DNA of 48,780 nucleotides from a virus. Below, in pieces: positions 6,740 through 13,618 of the stretch. A program made the translations under genes and the position numbers. Below the pieces are notes generated by a model, which worked only from the letters and a program-made list of their open reading frames with translations, was not told where the DNA came from and searched no databases. Location: IMG/VR virus record IMGVR_UViG_3300028025_001871, positions 1 to 48,780 of that record; one strand, written 5' to 3'. Positions within the stretch are counted from its first letter, which is position 1, and each line of letters begins with the position of its first letter.

Positions 6740-6901
6740 ATGCAAAAAGTTGTAGTAACCTGTTGTTTTGAAATCAACCATGATCCTGAGACTATGGCTG
6801 ATGTTGAGACTATTATCCATCATTTAGTAAGAGAGGATTTTTTATATCAACATGAAGGTGAGTCGTTCTATATTGTTCAAGAAGAGGTGATTAATGAGTA
6901 A
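6740..6901 (+). CDS. small hypothetical protein
   Basis: A 53-residue protein with GGAG 6 nt before the ATG. It begins MQKVVVTCCFEINHDPETMADVE, suggesting a beta strand followed by a helix, and ends with EGESFYIVQEEVINE. It overlaps the next gene (ATG 6894) by 8 nt, and its 3' end provides GAGGTG as that gene's ribosome-binding site. Function is unknown. Confidence 0.6.
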   Translation: MQKVVVTCCFEINHDPETMADVETIIHHLVREDFLYQHEGESFYIVQEEVINE

Positions 6902-7334
6902 AGACGAAGCATTACGCCTTGCATTGGAGGCGTTGGAGAAGATTTCCAGAACCCAATATCACATTGAAACTCCGCCAATTGAAAGTCTTGAGAAGAAGAT
7001 GAGACGCATTGCTGACCAAGCCATCACCACCATTAAAGCCGCACTAGAAGCGAAGGATGAGCCTGTGGCGTGGCGTGATGCCGCAATCAGACTTGGCGAG
7101 GAGCTGTCTTCTGTTGGGCCTGATGGCTACTACGATATGGATGCAAAGGAATGGCTTGATTGGGCTATTGAACAAAACCCACGGGGCAAACATTCATTAC
7201 CACAGCGCACATGGGTAGGGCTGACGGATGAGGATTTAAAACTACTATCTGCTGAATGGCGGATTGTTTATGGCGCATGGATGGATGACTTTGCCAAAGA
7301 CATTGAAGCCAAACTCAAGGAGAAGAACACATGA
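6894..7334 (+). CDS. modular phage accessory protein (KDEAL ... PVAW ... W-x-GLTD)
   Basis: A 146-residue protein. The N-terminal helix (KDEALRLALEALE ... AITTIKAALEA), the EPVAW link and the closing RTWVGLTDEDLKLL ... DIEAKLKEKNT are pieces often shuffled among small phage proteins; I know them from phages of beta- and gammaproteobacteria. The C-terminal module repeats that of the genes at 291 and 509, and the last ~30 bp match 479-508 nearly exactly. The middle (GCC, GCG, GGC codons) is visibly richer in G+C than neighbours, so this gene may be recently acquired. Biochemical function is unknown. Confidence 0.75.
   Translation: MSKDEALRLALEALEKISRTQYHIETPPIESLEKKMRRIADQAITTIKAALEAKDEPVAWRDAAIRLGEELSSVGPDGYYDMDAKEWLDWAIEQNPRGKHSLPQRTWVGLTDEDLKLLSAEWRIVYGAWMDDFAKDIEAKLKEKNT
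7301..7330 (+). repeat. 30-bp dispersed repeat, copy 2 (copy 1 at 479-508)
   Basis: 29 of 30 bases match 479-508. The copy again includes AAGGAG placed 8 nt before the next start codon (ATG 7331). Confidence 0.75.
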
Positions 7335-7609
7335 ACCGAGATAAAGCGTACACAATGTACACAACAGCTGAAGAATGTAATGAGGTTTCTCAAAACATTA
7401 TGAAGGTACTTAGGTTTGGTCTTGATACTGTCTATCCTGCTGACGGTAAAGAAAGTAACAGACAAAAACTTGAGGAAGAAATGGGTCAATTAATGTTCTG
7501 TCTTAATCACTTGATCGATGACCTTGATCTGAGTGAAGACAACATTATGGCGGCTTACAATCAAAAAGCTAACACATGGTTAAAATGGAAAGCCTATTAT
7601 GTTAATTGA
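7331..7609 (+). CDS. MazG-like NTP pyrophosphohydrolase family protein
   Basis: A 92-residue all-helical protein. It has the MazG-type arrangement: TAEECNEVSQ...KVLRFGLD on one helix, then NRQKLEEEMGQLMFCLNHLI on the next. In active MazG enzymes the second helix carries E..D; here the aspartate position reads Q (EEEMGQL), so catalysis may be altered. Family members hydrolyse (d)NTPs to monophosphates and may clear non-canonical nucleotides or act on alarmones. It lies directly before dCMP deaminase, in line with nucleotide-pool control. It uses the AAGGAG inside the upstream gene. Confidence 0.7.
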   Translation: MNRDKAYTMYTTAEECNEVSQNIMKVLRFGLDTVYPADGKESNRQKLEEEMGQLMFCLNHLIDDLDLSEDNIMAAYNQKANTWLKWKAYYVN

Positions 7610-7760
7610 TACGTCTCAAGAAGGTGTAGTAAGAGTTACTATTGACTTCTTTGTTCCACTTACAGATGAACTTGAGTATAAGCTTGACTATATTCTGGAT
7701 AGCATAGCTGAACTCGAGCATGACTATGATAAGGAGATTGAACTTGAAATCGCAAAGTGA
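7599..7760 (+). CDS. small hypothetical protein
   Basis: A 53-residue frame overlapping both neighbours (11 nt upstream, 17 nt downstream). It begins MLIDTSQEGVVRVTIDFFVPL and continues as an acidic helix (DELEYKLDYILDSIAELEHDYDKEIELEIAK). Its 3' end carries AAGGAG, the ribosome-binding site for the deaminase gene, which supports translational coupling. Function is unknown. Confidence 0.55.
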   Translation: MLIDTSQEGVVRVTIDFFVPLTDELEYKLDYILDSIAELEHDYDKEIELEIAK

Positions 7761-8199
7761 CTGGGATCTATTCTACATGAGGATTGCTGACTTAATATCT
7801 CAGCAGTCCTATGCAGAAGATCGTAAAGTAGGTGCTATCATTGTTAAGGATGATAACATCATTTCGTTCTCATACAACGGTACACCAAGAGGAACTAACA
7901 ATGATACCCAAGTATATGAGGTTCTCCATGCGGAAGCCCAAGCTATCTCCAAAGTTACACGTTCTAATCAATCTACTTTGGGTGCTACTCTATATAGCAC
8001 TCTTGCCCCTTGCATTGATTGCGCTAAGCTTATCTATGCTGTTGGCATTCATCGAGTTTGTTTTAGAGACAATTATAAATGTTCTAGAGGGATTGAGTTC
8101 CTAAAGGATCATGGTATTATCATAAACAATACACAACTACACGAAGCATTCATTGATCCAATGTTGCTGATTAACACAGGACTATACAATAATGACTGA
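7744..8199 (+). CDS. dCMP deaminase
   Basis: A zinc-dependent deoxycytidylate deaminase that converts dCMP to dUMP for dTMP synthesis. HAEAQAIS supplies the zinc His and catalytic Glu, and PCIDCAK the two zinc cysteines. NGTPRG is the usual substrate-loop sequence. The start chosen is TTG 7744, giving MKSQSDWDLFYM (151 aa): AAGGAG lies 7 nt upstream, and family members start with a similar SDWD segment. ATG 7720 and 7726 would precede this ribosome-binding site. The gene overlaps the small gene before it and a small membrane protein gene after it. Confidence 0.88.
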   Translation: MKSQSDWDLFYMRIADLISQQSYAEDRKVGAIIVKDDNIISFSYNGTPRGTNNDTQVYEVLHAEAQAISKVTRSNQSTLGATLYSTLAPCIDCAKLIYAVGIHRVCFRDNYKCSRGIEFLKDHGIIINNTQLHEAFIDPMLLINTGLYNND

Positions 8200-8392
8200 A
8201 ACAACAGCTATACTTGCAATCACATTAGTAGCGTTAGGTGCGTATAACTGGCATCTCCATACAATCATCCAAGATCTTAACGAACAACTTGATAACTTCA
8301 TGGATATGGTCATGGAGATGGCTAAAGAACTTCAAGATCTGGGATCACCTAACGTAAAGGTTCTGCATGACAAAGAAAAAGAGGGACTATGA
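8192..8392 (+). CDS. small protein with N-terminal TM segment
   Basis: A 66-residue protein overlapping its neighbours on both sides. Residues ~5-24 (TAILAITLVALGAYNWHLH) are hydrophobic, followed by an acidic amphipathic helix (IIQDLNEQLDNFMDMVMEMAKELQDL). The layout, one N-terminal anchor with a cytoplasmic or periplasmic coiled coil, is shared by several phage proteins of unlike function, including spanins, but it is far from the lysis genes. Function is not assigned. Confidence 0.6.
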   Translation: MTETTAILAITLVALGAYNWHLHTIIQDLNEQLDNFMDMVMEMAKELQDLGSPNVKVLHDKEKEGL

Positions 8393-8861
8393 ACGTCCTA
8401 AAAACATTCGTGTAACAGTAGCCTGTGTACCTAATGCTGAAAATGAAATACGTCAAATGTTCTTTGATTGTCTTAACGACTACAGCAAACGGTTCAAGGT
8501 ACCAATCACAGATAAAAAGTTCGTAGTACATATCTGCTTAGTAGAGTATGGTGAAAACCAGAATGAACAGGGTGTGACTATCTATAATGATGTAGATAGA
8601 CGTATCTTAATTCAACTAAGAGATCCACTGCTTAACGACTGGGGTACAAGTCACTATGTCATGGATAAGTTTATTAATATTCTTTCCCATGAGATAGTAC
8701 ATGCATGCCAGTACTTATGTAACAGAAAAATACCTAAGTTCCACAAGTTAGTTTACGATAAGAAAGACTTAAGTGAACAATATTTCTTTGACCCTTCAGA
8801 AATGGAGGCTCGAATGCTTGAGGCTCCATACACAACATTCTACGGGGATAATCTCTTATGA
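8367..8861 (+). CDS. HExxH zinc metallopeptidase-like protein
   Basis: A 164-residue protein. The motif SHEIVHACQYL gives H108-E109-x-x-H112, the zincin active-site helix. A later acidic segment, YFFDPSEMEARML (E145 or E147), is placed as a possible third zinc ligand. An N-terminal KKKRDYERPK segment is basic. No secretion signal is seen, so it would act in the cytoplasm or virion. Its position just before DNA polymerase suggests an early role, perhaps cleaving a host protein, but substrate and activity are inferred only from the motif. Confidence 0.7.
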   Translation: MTKKKRDYERPKNIRVTVACVPNAENEIRQMFFDCLNDYSKRFKVPITDKKFVVHICLVEYGENQNEQGVTIYNDVDRRILIQLRDPLLNDWGTSHYVMDKFINILSHEIVHACQYLCNRKIPKFHKLVYDKKDLSEQYFFDPSEMEARMLEAPYTTFYGDNLL

Positions 8862-10705
8862 GTAAATTACGCTTATGCGTAGACATTGAAACCAATGGTT
8901 TCATTCCAGATGTAAATAAAATCTGGTGTCTTGTTGCTGTTGATTCAGACAACGGGAATGTCTACTCATTCTCAGACTATGACGATGAGCTACCAAGCTT
9001 ATCTGAAGGTCTTGACTTCATATCCAAGGCTGATATCGTCTTTGGTCATAACATTATTGGCTATGACCTAGTAGTACTAGACTATATCCTTGGATTCAAA
9101 CTACCTGAGACAGTTAAGGTAGTAGACACATGGATCTTATCCCAATTAAACCAGTATAAGCGTGAGCATAAACATGGTCTTGAGGGATGGGGTGCTAAAT
9201 TAAACTACCCTAAGCTTGACTTCACTGAGTTTGATAACTACAGTAAAGAAATGCTTACATACTGTATCCGAGATGTTCAGCTGAATGTTAAGGTATACAA
9301 GGTATTAGCTGAAGAAGCTACTAACTTGATCCGTAAGTATCCTCTGTATAAGAAGGGTATCGAGGTTGAAACAGAGTTTGCTAAGATCGAGGCTGATATC
9401 CGAGCTAAAGGCTGGATGTTTGATATGGCTAAGGCTCAGACACTACTCACCGAGATCAACAACAAGTTAGATGCTATTGAGGCTGTACTTGAACCTAAGA
9501 TTGGAATGAGGTGTATCAAGACAGATGGAAAAGACGAATACAAAGAACCCGCTTGGCGTAAAGACGGATGCTATACAGTCGCCACTGTTAAACACTTTGA
9601 TTTACCGCAAGAGTCAGGAAGAACTACAAGACCTATTGAAGGACCATACTGTAGAATCTCCTTTGAACAAGGTAAAGTTGGATCAATCGAAGTCGTAAAA
9701 GACTGGTTGTACTCTATTGGATGGGTACCTGATGAATGGAATGTGGAGAAAATCAATGGTAAATTTGTTAACAAATCTCCAAAGATCACTGAGTCTTCGC
9801 TTCAAAAGCTTGGTGCAGATGCTATGCTGGTATCTGACTACTACACCATTAGAAGTCGTAAGGGTATTCTTGAAGGATGGATTAATGAAGTACGTAACAG
9901 TAAAGACAATCGTTTACATGGTCGTATGTGGACTATTGGTACTCCTACCTTTAGGTGTAGACACGAAGTTGTTGCTAATCTCCCTAGTGTTGACTCTGTT
10001 TATGGGAAAGAAATGCGAGGACTACTTGTATGTGAGCCAGGAACTACCATTATCGGTGCTGACTCAGCTGGAAATCAGATGCGTGGTCTTTGTCATTACA
10101 TACGGAACAATGATTTTACTAATGAGGTAATCAATGGAGATGTCCACCAACGAAATGCAGATGCTCTTGGTACTAGCCGCAAGCTTGCTAAGCCTTTTCT
10201 TTATGCTTTTCTGTTTGGGGGTGGTGATGGTAAGCTTGGTCTCATACTTACGGGAAAGACAGATGCAAAGACGGGTAAGATTGCTAAGGAAAAGTTTGAG
10301 AACTCAATCCCCGGATTAAAGGAACTCAAGGACAACCTATCAAGTCTGTTTGATAAGACATCTAATACATTCGGTAAAGATAAAGCCTTCATCAGAGGTA
10401 TCGATGGTCGTATGGTCTTTGTAAGCTCTCAACACCAAGTACTTAACTACCTATTACAGACTGCTGAAGGTGTCAGCTGCAAGGCTGCAGCGGTATATCT
10501 CAGAGACAAACTAAAAGAACGTAACATCCCACATTACTTTGTTCTACACTATCATGATGAAGTTGCTGTTGTAACTAAAGATGAGTATGCAGAAGAAGTA
10601 GCAGAGCTATCTATCGAAGCATTCACCGAAGCACCTAAGTGGTTTGGTATCGAGTGCATGGGTGGTGATGCACACACAGGTAAAACATATGCAGAGGTAC
10701 ACTAA
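8858..10705 (+). CDS. DNA polymerase, family A, with 3'-5' exonuclease domain
   Basis: A 615-residue T7-type replicative polymerase, shorter than T7 gp5 (704). The exonuclease domain has VDIETNG (D9, E11), FGHNIIGYD (D70) and YCIRD. The polymerase domain has TFRCRHEVVANLP, motif A DSAGNQMRGL (D402), motif B SRKLAKPFLYAFLFGGGD and motif C HYHDEVAVV (H566-D567-E568). In motif A the glutamate that normally follows (E480 in T7, the rNTP gate) is Q407. In motif B the Tyr equivalent to T7 Y526 is kept and Y530 is replaced by Phe. Thioredoxin encoded at 18138 could act as processivity factor, but no T7-like thioredoxin-binding loop was identified with confidence. It overlaps its neighbours by 4 nt and 1 nt. 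Confidence 0.95.
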   Translation: MSKLRLCVDIETNGFIPDVNKIWCLVAVDSDNGNVYSFSDYDDELPSLSEGLDFISKADIVFGHNIIGYDLVVLDYILGFKLPETVKVVDTWILSQLNQYKREHKHGLEGWGAKLNYPKLDFTEFDNYSKEMLTYCIRDVQLNVKVYKVLAEEATNLIRKYPLYKKGIEVETEFAKIEADIRAKGWMFDMAKAQTLLTEINNKLDAIEAVLEPKIGMRCIKTDGKDEYKEPAWRKDGCYTVATVKHFDLPQESGRTTRPIEGPYCRISFEQGKVGSIEVVKDWLYSIGWVPDEWNVEKINGKFVNKSPKITESSLQKLGADAMLVSDYYTIRSRKGILEGWINEVRNSKDNRLHGRMWTIGTPTFRCRHEVVANLPSVDSVYGKEMRGLLVCEPGTTIIGADSAGNQMRGLCHYIRNNDFTNEVINGDVHQRNADALGTSRKLAKPFLYAFLFGGGDGKLGLILTGKTDAKTGKIAKEKFENSIPGLKELKDNLSSLFDKTSNTFGKDKAFIRGIDGRMVFVSSQHQVLNYLLQTAEGVSCKAAAVYLRDKLKERNIPHYFVLHYHDEVAVVTKDEYAEEVAELSIEAFTEAPKWFGIECMGGDAHTGKTYAEVH

Positions 10706-11556
10706 TGATTGAATCAGAAGATCAATTTGATGTAGCAATCATTGATGCTGATAGTATCTTATATCAGATTGCTTACATGCAACCATCCCCATCGTTATGT
10801 CGTAAGGCTCTTGACGATAAGCTCAAAGAGATTATGACTAACACTGGATCTATTCATGGTGCAGTCTTTATTAAAGGTAAAGATAACTTCAGGTATGCAG
10901 TAGATGCAGCATATAAAGGTAATCGTAAAGATACCATTGAACCTGAAGTTAAAGATCGCATTGAAGACTTATACGAATACAGTAAAGAGTTTAGTATACA
11001 GTCAGATGGTGGTGAGGCAGACGACTACTGTGGTATTGCTGCAGACCTTGCTCTCAATGAGGGTAAGCGTTATATTGTATGCCACATAGATAAAGATCTG
11101 GACTGCATACCAGGATGGCACTATAATTTCCGTAAGGATACTATGTATTACGTAGAGCCTGAGGATGGTTACAGGTTCTTGATGATGCAAATCCTTACTG
11201 GAGATGCCACAGATAATATCCAAGGACTACGTGGTGTTGGACCCAAGACAGCTGAGAAGCTAATCAATGGGGTTCCTAATAACCTACTGTGGTCAAGGGT
11301 TATTGACATCTGGAAAGAAAAATGTGGTGATAATTGGGAGCAATTCTTTTTGAAGTGTGCTAACTGTATCTACATTAGAGAGACAGCTGCAGACTTGATA
11401 CCACTGACATTTGAAGAATTAAAGGAACGACTATCATGGAAGACTATGGACACTGGATTGCGCTCACAGAGCGACCAGCCAACGCCTTCGGATTCATCTA
11501 CTACATCGAAAACCTCGAAACAGGAAGACGATATATCGGAAGAAAGCAACTCATAA
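10705..11556 (+). CDS. 5'-3' exonuclease (T7 gp6-like, FEN/PIN fold)
   Basis: A 283-residue protein. Metal-binding acidic motifs of the FEN family are visible in order: IIDADSILY near the start, AAYKGNRK, GGEADDYCG, CHIDKDLDCIPG and GDATDNIQGLRGVGPKTAEKL (an H3TH DNA-binding element). In T7 the homologue removes RNA primers and degrades host DNA, and is needed for recombination. The conserved core ends around ELKERL; the last ~40 residues (Ser/Thr/Asp-rich, no conserved pattern) lie in a 121-nt overlap with the following GIY-YIG gene and seem to be a by-product of that overlap. Confidence 0.9.
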   Translation: MIESEDQFDVAIIDADSILYQIAYMQPSPSLCRKALDDKLKEIMTNTGSIHGAVFIKGKDNFRYAVDAAYKGNRKDTIEPEVKDRIEDLYEYSKEFSIQSDGGEADDYCGIAADLALNEGKRYIVCHIDKDLDCIPGWHYNFRKDTMYYVEPEDGYRFLMMQILTGDATDNIQGLRGVGPKTAEKLINGVPNNLLWSRVIDIWKEKCGDNWEQFFLKCANCIYIRETAADLIPLTFEELKERLSWKTMDTGLRSQSDQPTPSDSSTTSKTSKQEDDISEESNS

Positions 11557-11855
11557 GTGTATCAAGAAAACTTAAATCAGGCGCTTCAAGACGAACTGTT
11601 ACACGCAAGGAATCTGACTGGAGAACGTACATGTCATCTTGCAGAGAGCTACTCGATGATATTGAATTGTATGGATCTGAGAGATTTACATTTGTTATCT
11701 ACAAGTGGTGCATCGGTCCAGGAGATCTTACTTACAGCGAAGTACAGGAGCAATGGCAATGTGAGGTCTTATCAAGGGATATCCTCACTAATGGAGAGCG
11801 TGTCTGGTATAACGGAAACATCGGAGCAGTAAAGTTTTTAAAACCTAAATCATGA
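11436..11855 (+). CDS. GIY-YIG endonuclease
   Basis: A 139-residue protein with GFIYYIENLETGRRYIGRK (GIY-like FIY at ~20-22, YIG at 33-35), W..Y.SS and ELYGSERFTF, then DLTYSEVQEQWQ and a closing WYNGNIGAVKF. These fit a compact freestanding GIY-YIG nuclease as found between replication genes of T7-like phages. The start ATG 11436 lies 121 nt inside the exonuclease gene with AAAGGAA upstream. The deep overlap suggests the gene was inserted and fused its start with the end of the exonuclease gene. Homing-type behaviour is an inference. Confidence 0.82.
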   Translation: MEDYGHWIALTERPANAFGFIYYIENLETGRRYIGRKQLISVSRKLKSGASRRTVTRKESDWRTYMSSCRELLDDIELYGSERFTFVIYKWCIGPGDLTYSEVQEQWQCEVLSRDILTNGERVWYNGNIGAVKFLKPKS

Positions 11856-12010
11856 AGAAGAATAAACCTATCAAACCACTTGAGAAAGAAATCCCATCAC
11901 TCAAAGATGAATTCAAATCTCAATTCAAACGTAAGAAAGAAACTCAACAAGAAGCTAAAGATCGTAGACAACGTATCAGAGAGTACCTAGAAGACCGAGA
12001 CTGGAACTAA
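11852..12010 (+). CDS. small highly charged hypothetical protein
   Basis: A 52-residue protein starting at an ATGA overlap with the GIY-YIG gene and ending 3 nt before the primase-helicase start. It is almost entirely Lys, Glu, Arg, Gln and Asp (e.g. KRKKETQQEAKDRRQRIREYLEDRDWN) and should form a single charged helix. Small charged proteins next to a replicative helicase can be replisome partners, but that is speculative. Confidence 0.6.
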   Translation: MKKNKPIKPLEKEIPSLKDEFKSQFKRKKETQQEAKDRRQRIREYLEDRDWN

Positions 12011-12013
12011 TAT

Positions 12014-13618
12014 ATGTCAAGATGGATTCATACCGCTTGTCCTAAGTGCGACTCATCAGATGCTTTTTCATATAAAGAGAATGATGAATTCGGCTATTGC
12101 TTTTCGTGCTGTAAGTCAGCACCAACAGACCCTAACTTTAAACCAACTGTTTATCACAAACAAAATTACGATATGCACACACTAGAGGAAATCAAAGAGT
12201 ATGACACAAGAGGCTTTCAAGAAAGAGGAATCACCAAACCAGTATCGGCTCATTACGGGGTTAAAGTTTCCTATGCTGAGGATGGCACTATTAGTAGCCA
12301 CTTTTACCCTTATACTAAAGACAACGGTATCGTTGCTTACAAAGAGCGTAAGCTCCCTAAGACCTTTCTTATCCATGGTGACTTCAAGGGTGTACAACTC
12401 TTCGGTCAGAATGTATCAACGGGTGGTAAGCGTATTATCATCACGGAAGGAGAGCTAGACGCATTAGCTGTTGCTCAAGCTCAACATGATAAGTATGGTA
12501 GGTTCTACCCAGTAGTAGCCTTACCTTCAGCGTCTGCTACATCAATGATCCTTGAACAACGTGAATGGCTACGTAACTTCGATGAAGTCGTACTCATGTT
12601 TGATCAAGATGAACCCGGTAAGAAAGCTACTGATCAAGCAGCTAAGATCATTGGCTATGATAAGATCAAGGTAGCATCGTTACCTGAGAAAGATCCTTGT
12701 GATGTACTGATTAAGCATGGATCAGCTATGCTAATGAACTGTATCTTTGATGCACGTACATTCAGTCCTGCAGGTGTTGTTAAAGGTGAAGCTATCTGGG
12801 AACAATTCAAGCGTAAGAAAGAAACTACTTCTCTTCCTTATCCTGAATGTCTCAAGACTCTCAACGACAAGCTACATGGTATGCGCTTAGGTGAGATTGT
12901 ATTGTTCACTTCAGGTACAGGCTCAGGTAAGAGTACAGTCATTAAAGAGATTGTACTTGAGATCCTAGCTAAGACAACTGATATGATCGGTATGGTATCA
13001 CTTGAAGAATCTATTGGCGACTCTGCTGAGAAGTTTATTGGTATGCAGTTACGTAAGAACCTTCTGAATCATGATGTATCAGAAGCAGATATGTATACTG
13101 CTCACCAACAAGTGTTCGGTGATGAACGCTTAGTACTACTTGACCACCAAGGTTCTGTGGGTGATGAGTCTCTCATAGACAAACTAGAACACTTAGCCTT
13201 GATGGGTTGTAAGTATATCATCCTTGATCACATCACTATTGCTGTGTCTGAGGGTGCTAAGGGTCGTACAGGTAATGAGGCAGTTGACTCAGTCATGAGT
13301 GACCTACTTAAGATCTGTAAGAAACATAATGTCTGGTTAGGTGTTGTGTCTCACTTGCGTAAGGGTGAAAAGCCTTTTGAAGAGGGTCACTTACCATCTA
13401 TTGATGACATCAAAGGCTCAGGCTCTATTAAACAAATCTCATTCGACATCATTGCTTTTGCTCGTAATATGATTGCTGAGACAGAACAGATGCGTAACAC
13501 AATTAAGCTTCGTGTATTGAAGTCTCGATTCACGGGTATGACAGGTGACTGTGGTAGTACTAAGTACGACTCAGATACCGGTCGCTTAATGCAAACTACT
13601 TTTGTTGACTTTGAATAA
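12014..13618 (+). CDS. DNA primase-helicase (T7 gp4-like)
   Basis: A 534-residue bifunctional replication protein, close to T7 gp4 in length (566). An N-terminal zinc ribbon (CPKC ... CFSCC) for primer-site recognition is followed by a TOPRIM primase domain with TEGELDAL (E145) and VVLMFDQDEPG. The C-terminal DnaB-type helicase has the Walker A SGTGSGKST (K306), Walker B YIILDHITI, and a SHLRKGEKPFEEG segment typical of the family. It would unwind DNA ahead of the polymerase and lay down primers for lagging-strand synthesis. It directly adjoins the RNA polymerase gene (TAAATG). Confidence 0.93.
   Translation: MSRWIHTACPKCDSSDAFSYKENDEFGYCFSCCKSAPTDPNFKPTVYHKQNYDMHTLEEIKEYDTRGFQERGITKPVSAHYGVKVSYAEDGTISSHFYPYTKDNGIVAYKERKLPKTFLIHGDFKGVQLFGQNVSTGGKRIIITEGELDALAVAQAQHDKYGRFYPVVALPSASATSMILEQREWLRNFDEVVLMFDQDEPGKKATDQAAKIIGYDKIKVASLPEKDPCDVLIKHGSAMLMNCIFDARTFSPAGVVKGEAIWEQFKRKKETTSLPYPECLKTLNDKLHGMRLGEIVLFTSGTGSGKSTVIKEIVLEILAKTTDMIGMVSLEESIGDSAEKFIGMQLRKNLLNHDVSEADMYTAHQQVFGDERLVLLDHQGSVGDESLIDKLEHLALMGCKYIILDHITIAVSEGAKGRTGNEAVDSVMSDLLKICKKHNVWLGVVSHLRKGEKPFEEGHLPSIDDIKGSGSIKQISFDIIAFARNMIAETEQMRNTIKLRVLKSRFTGMTGDCGSTKYDSDTGRLMQTTFVDFE

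Noticed and set aside
7720-7743. ATG 7720/7726 as start of dCMP deaminase
   Set aside because: AAGGAG lies downstream of both, and the conserved protein begins at TTG 7744.
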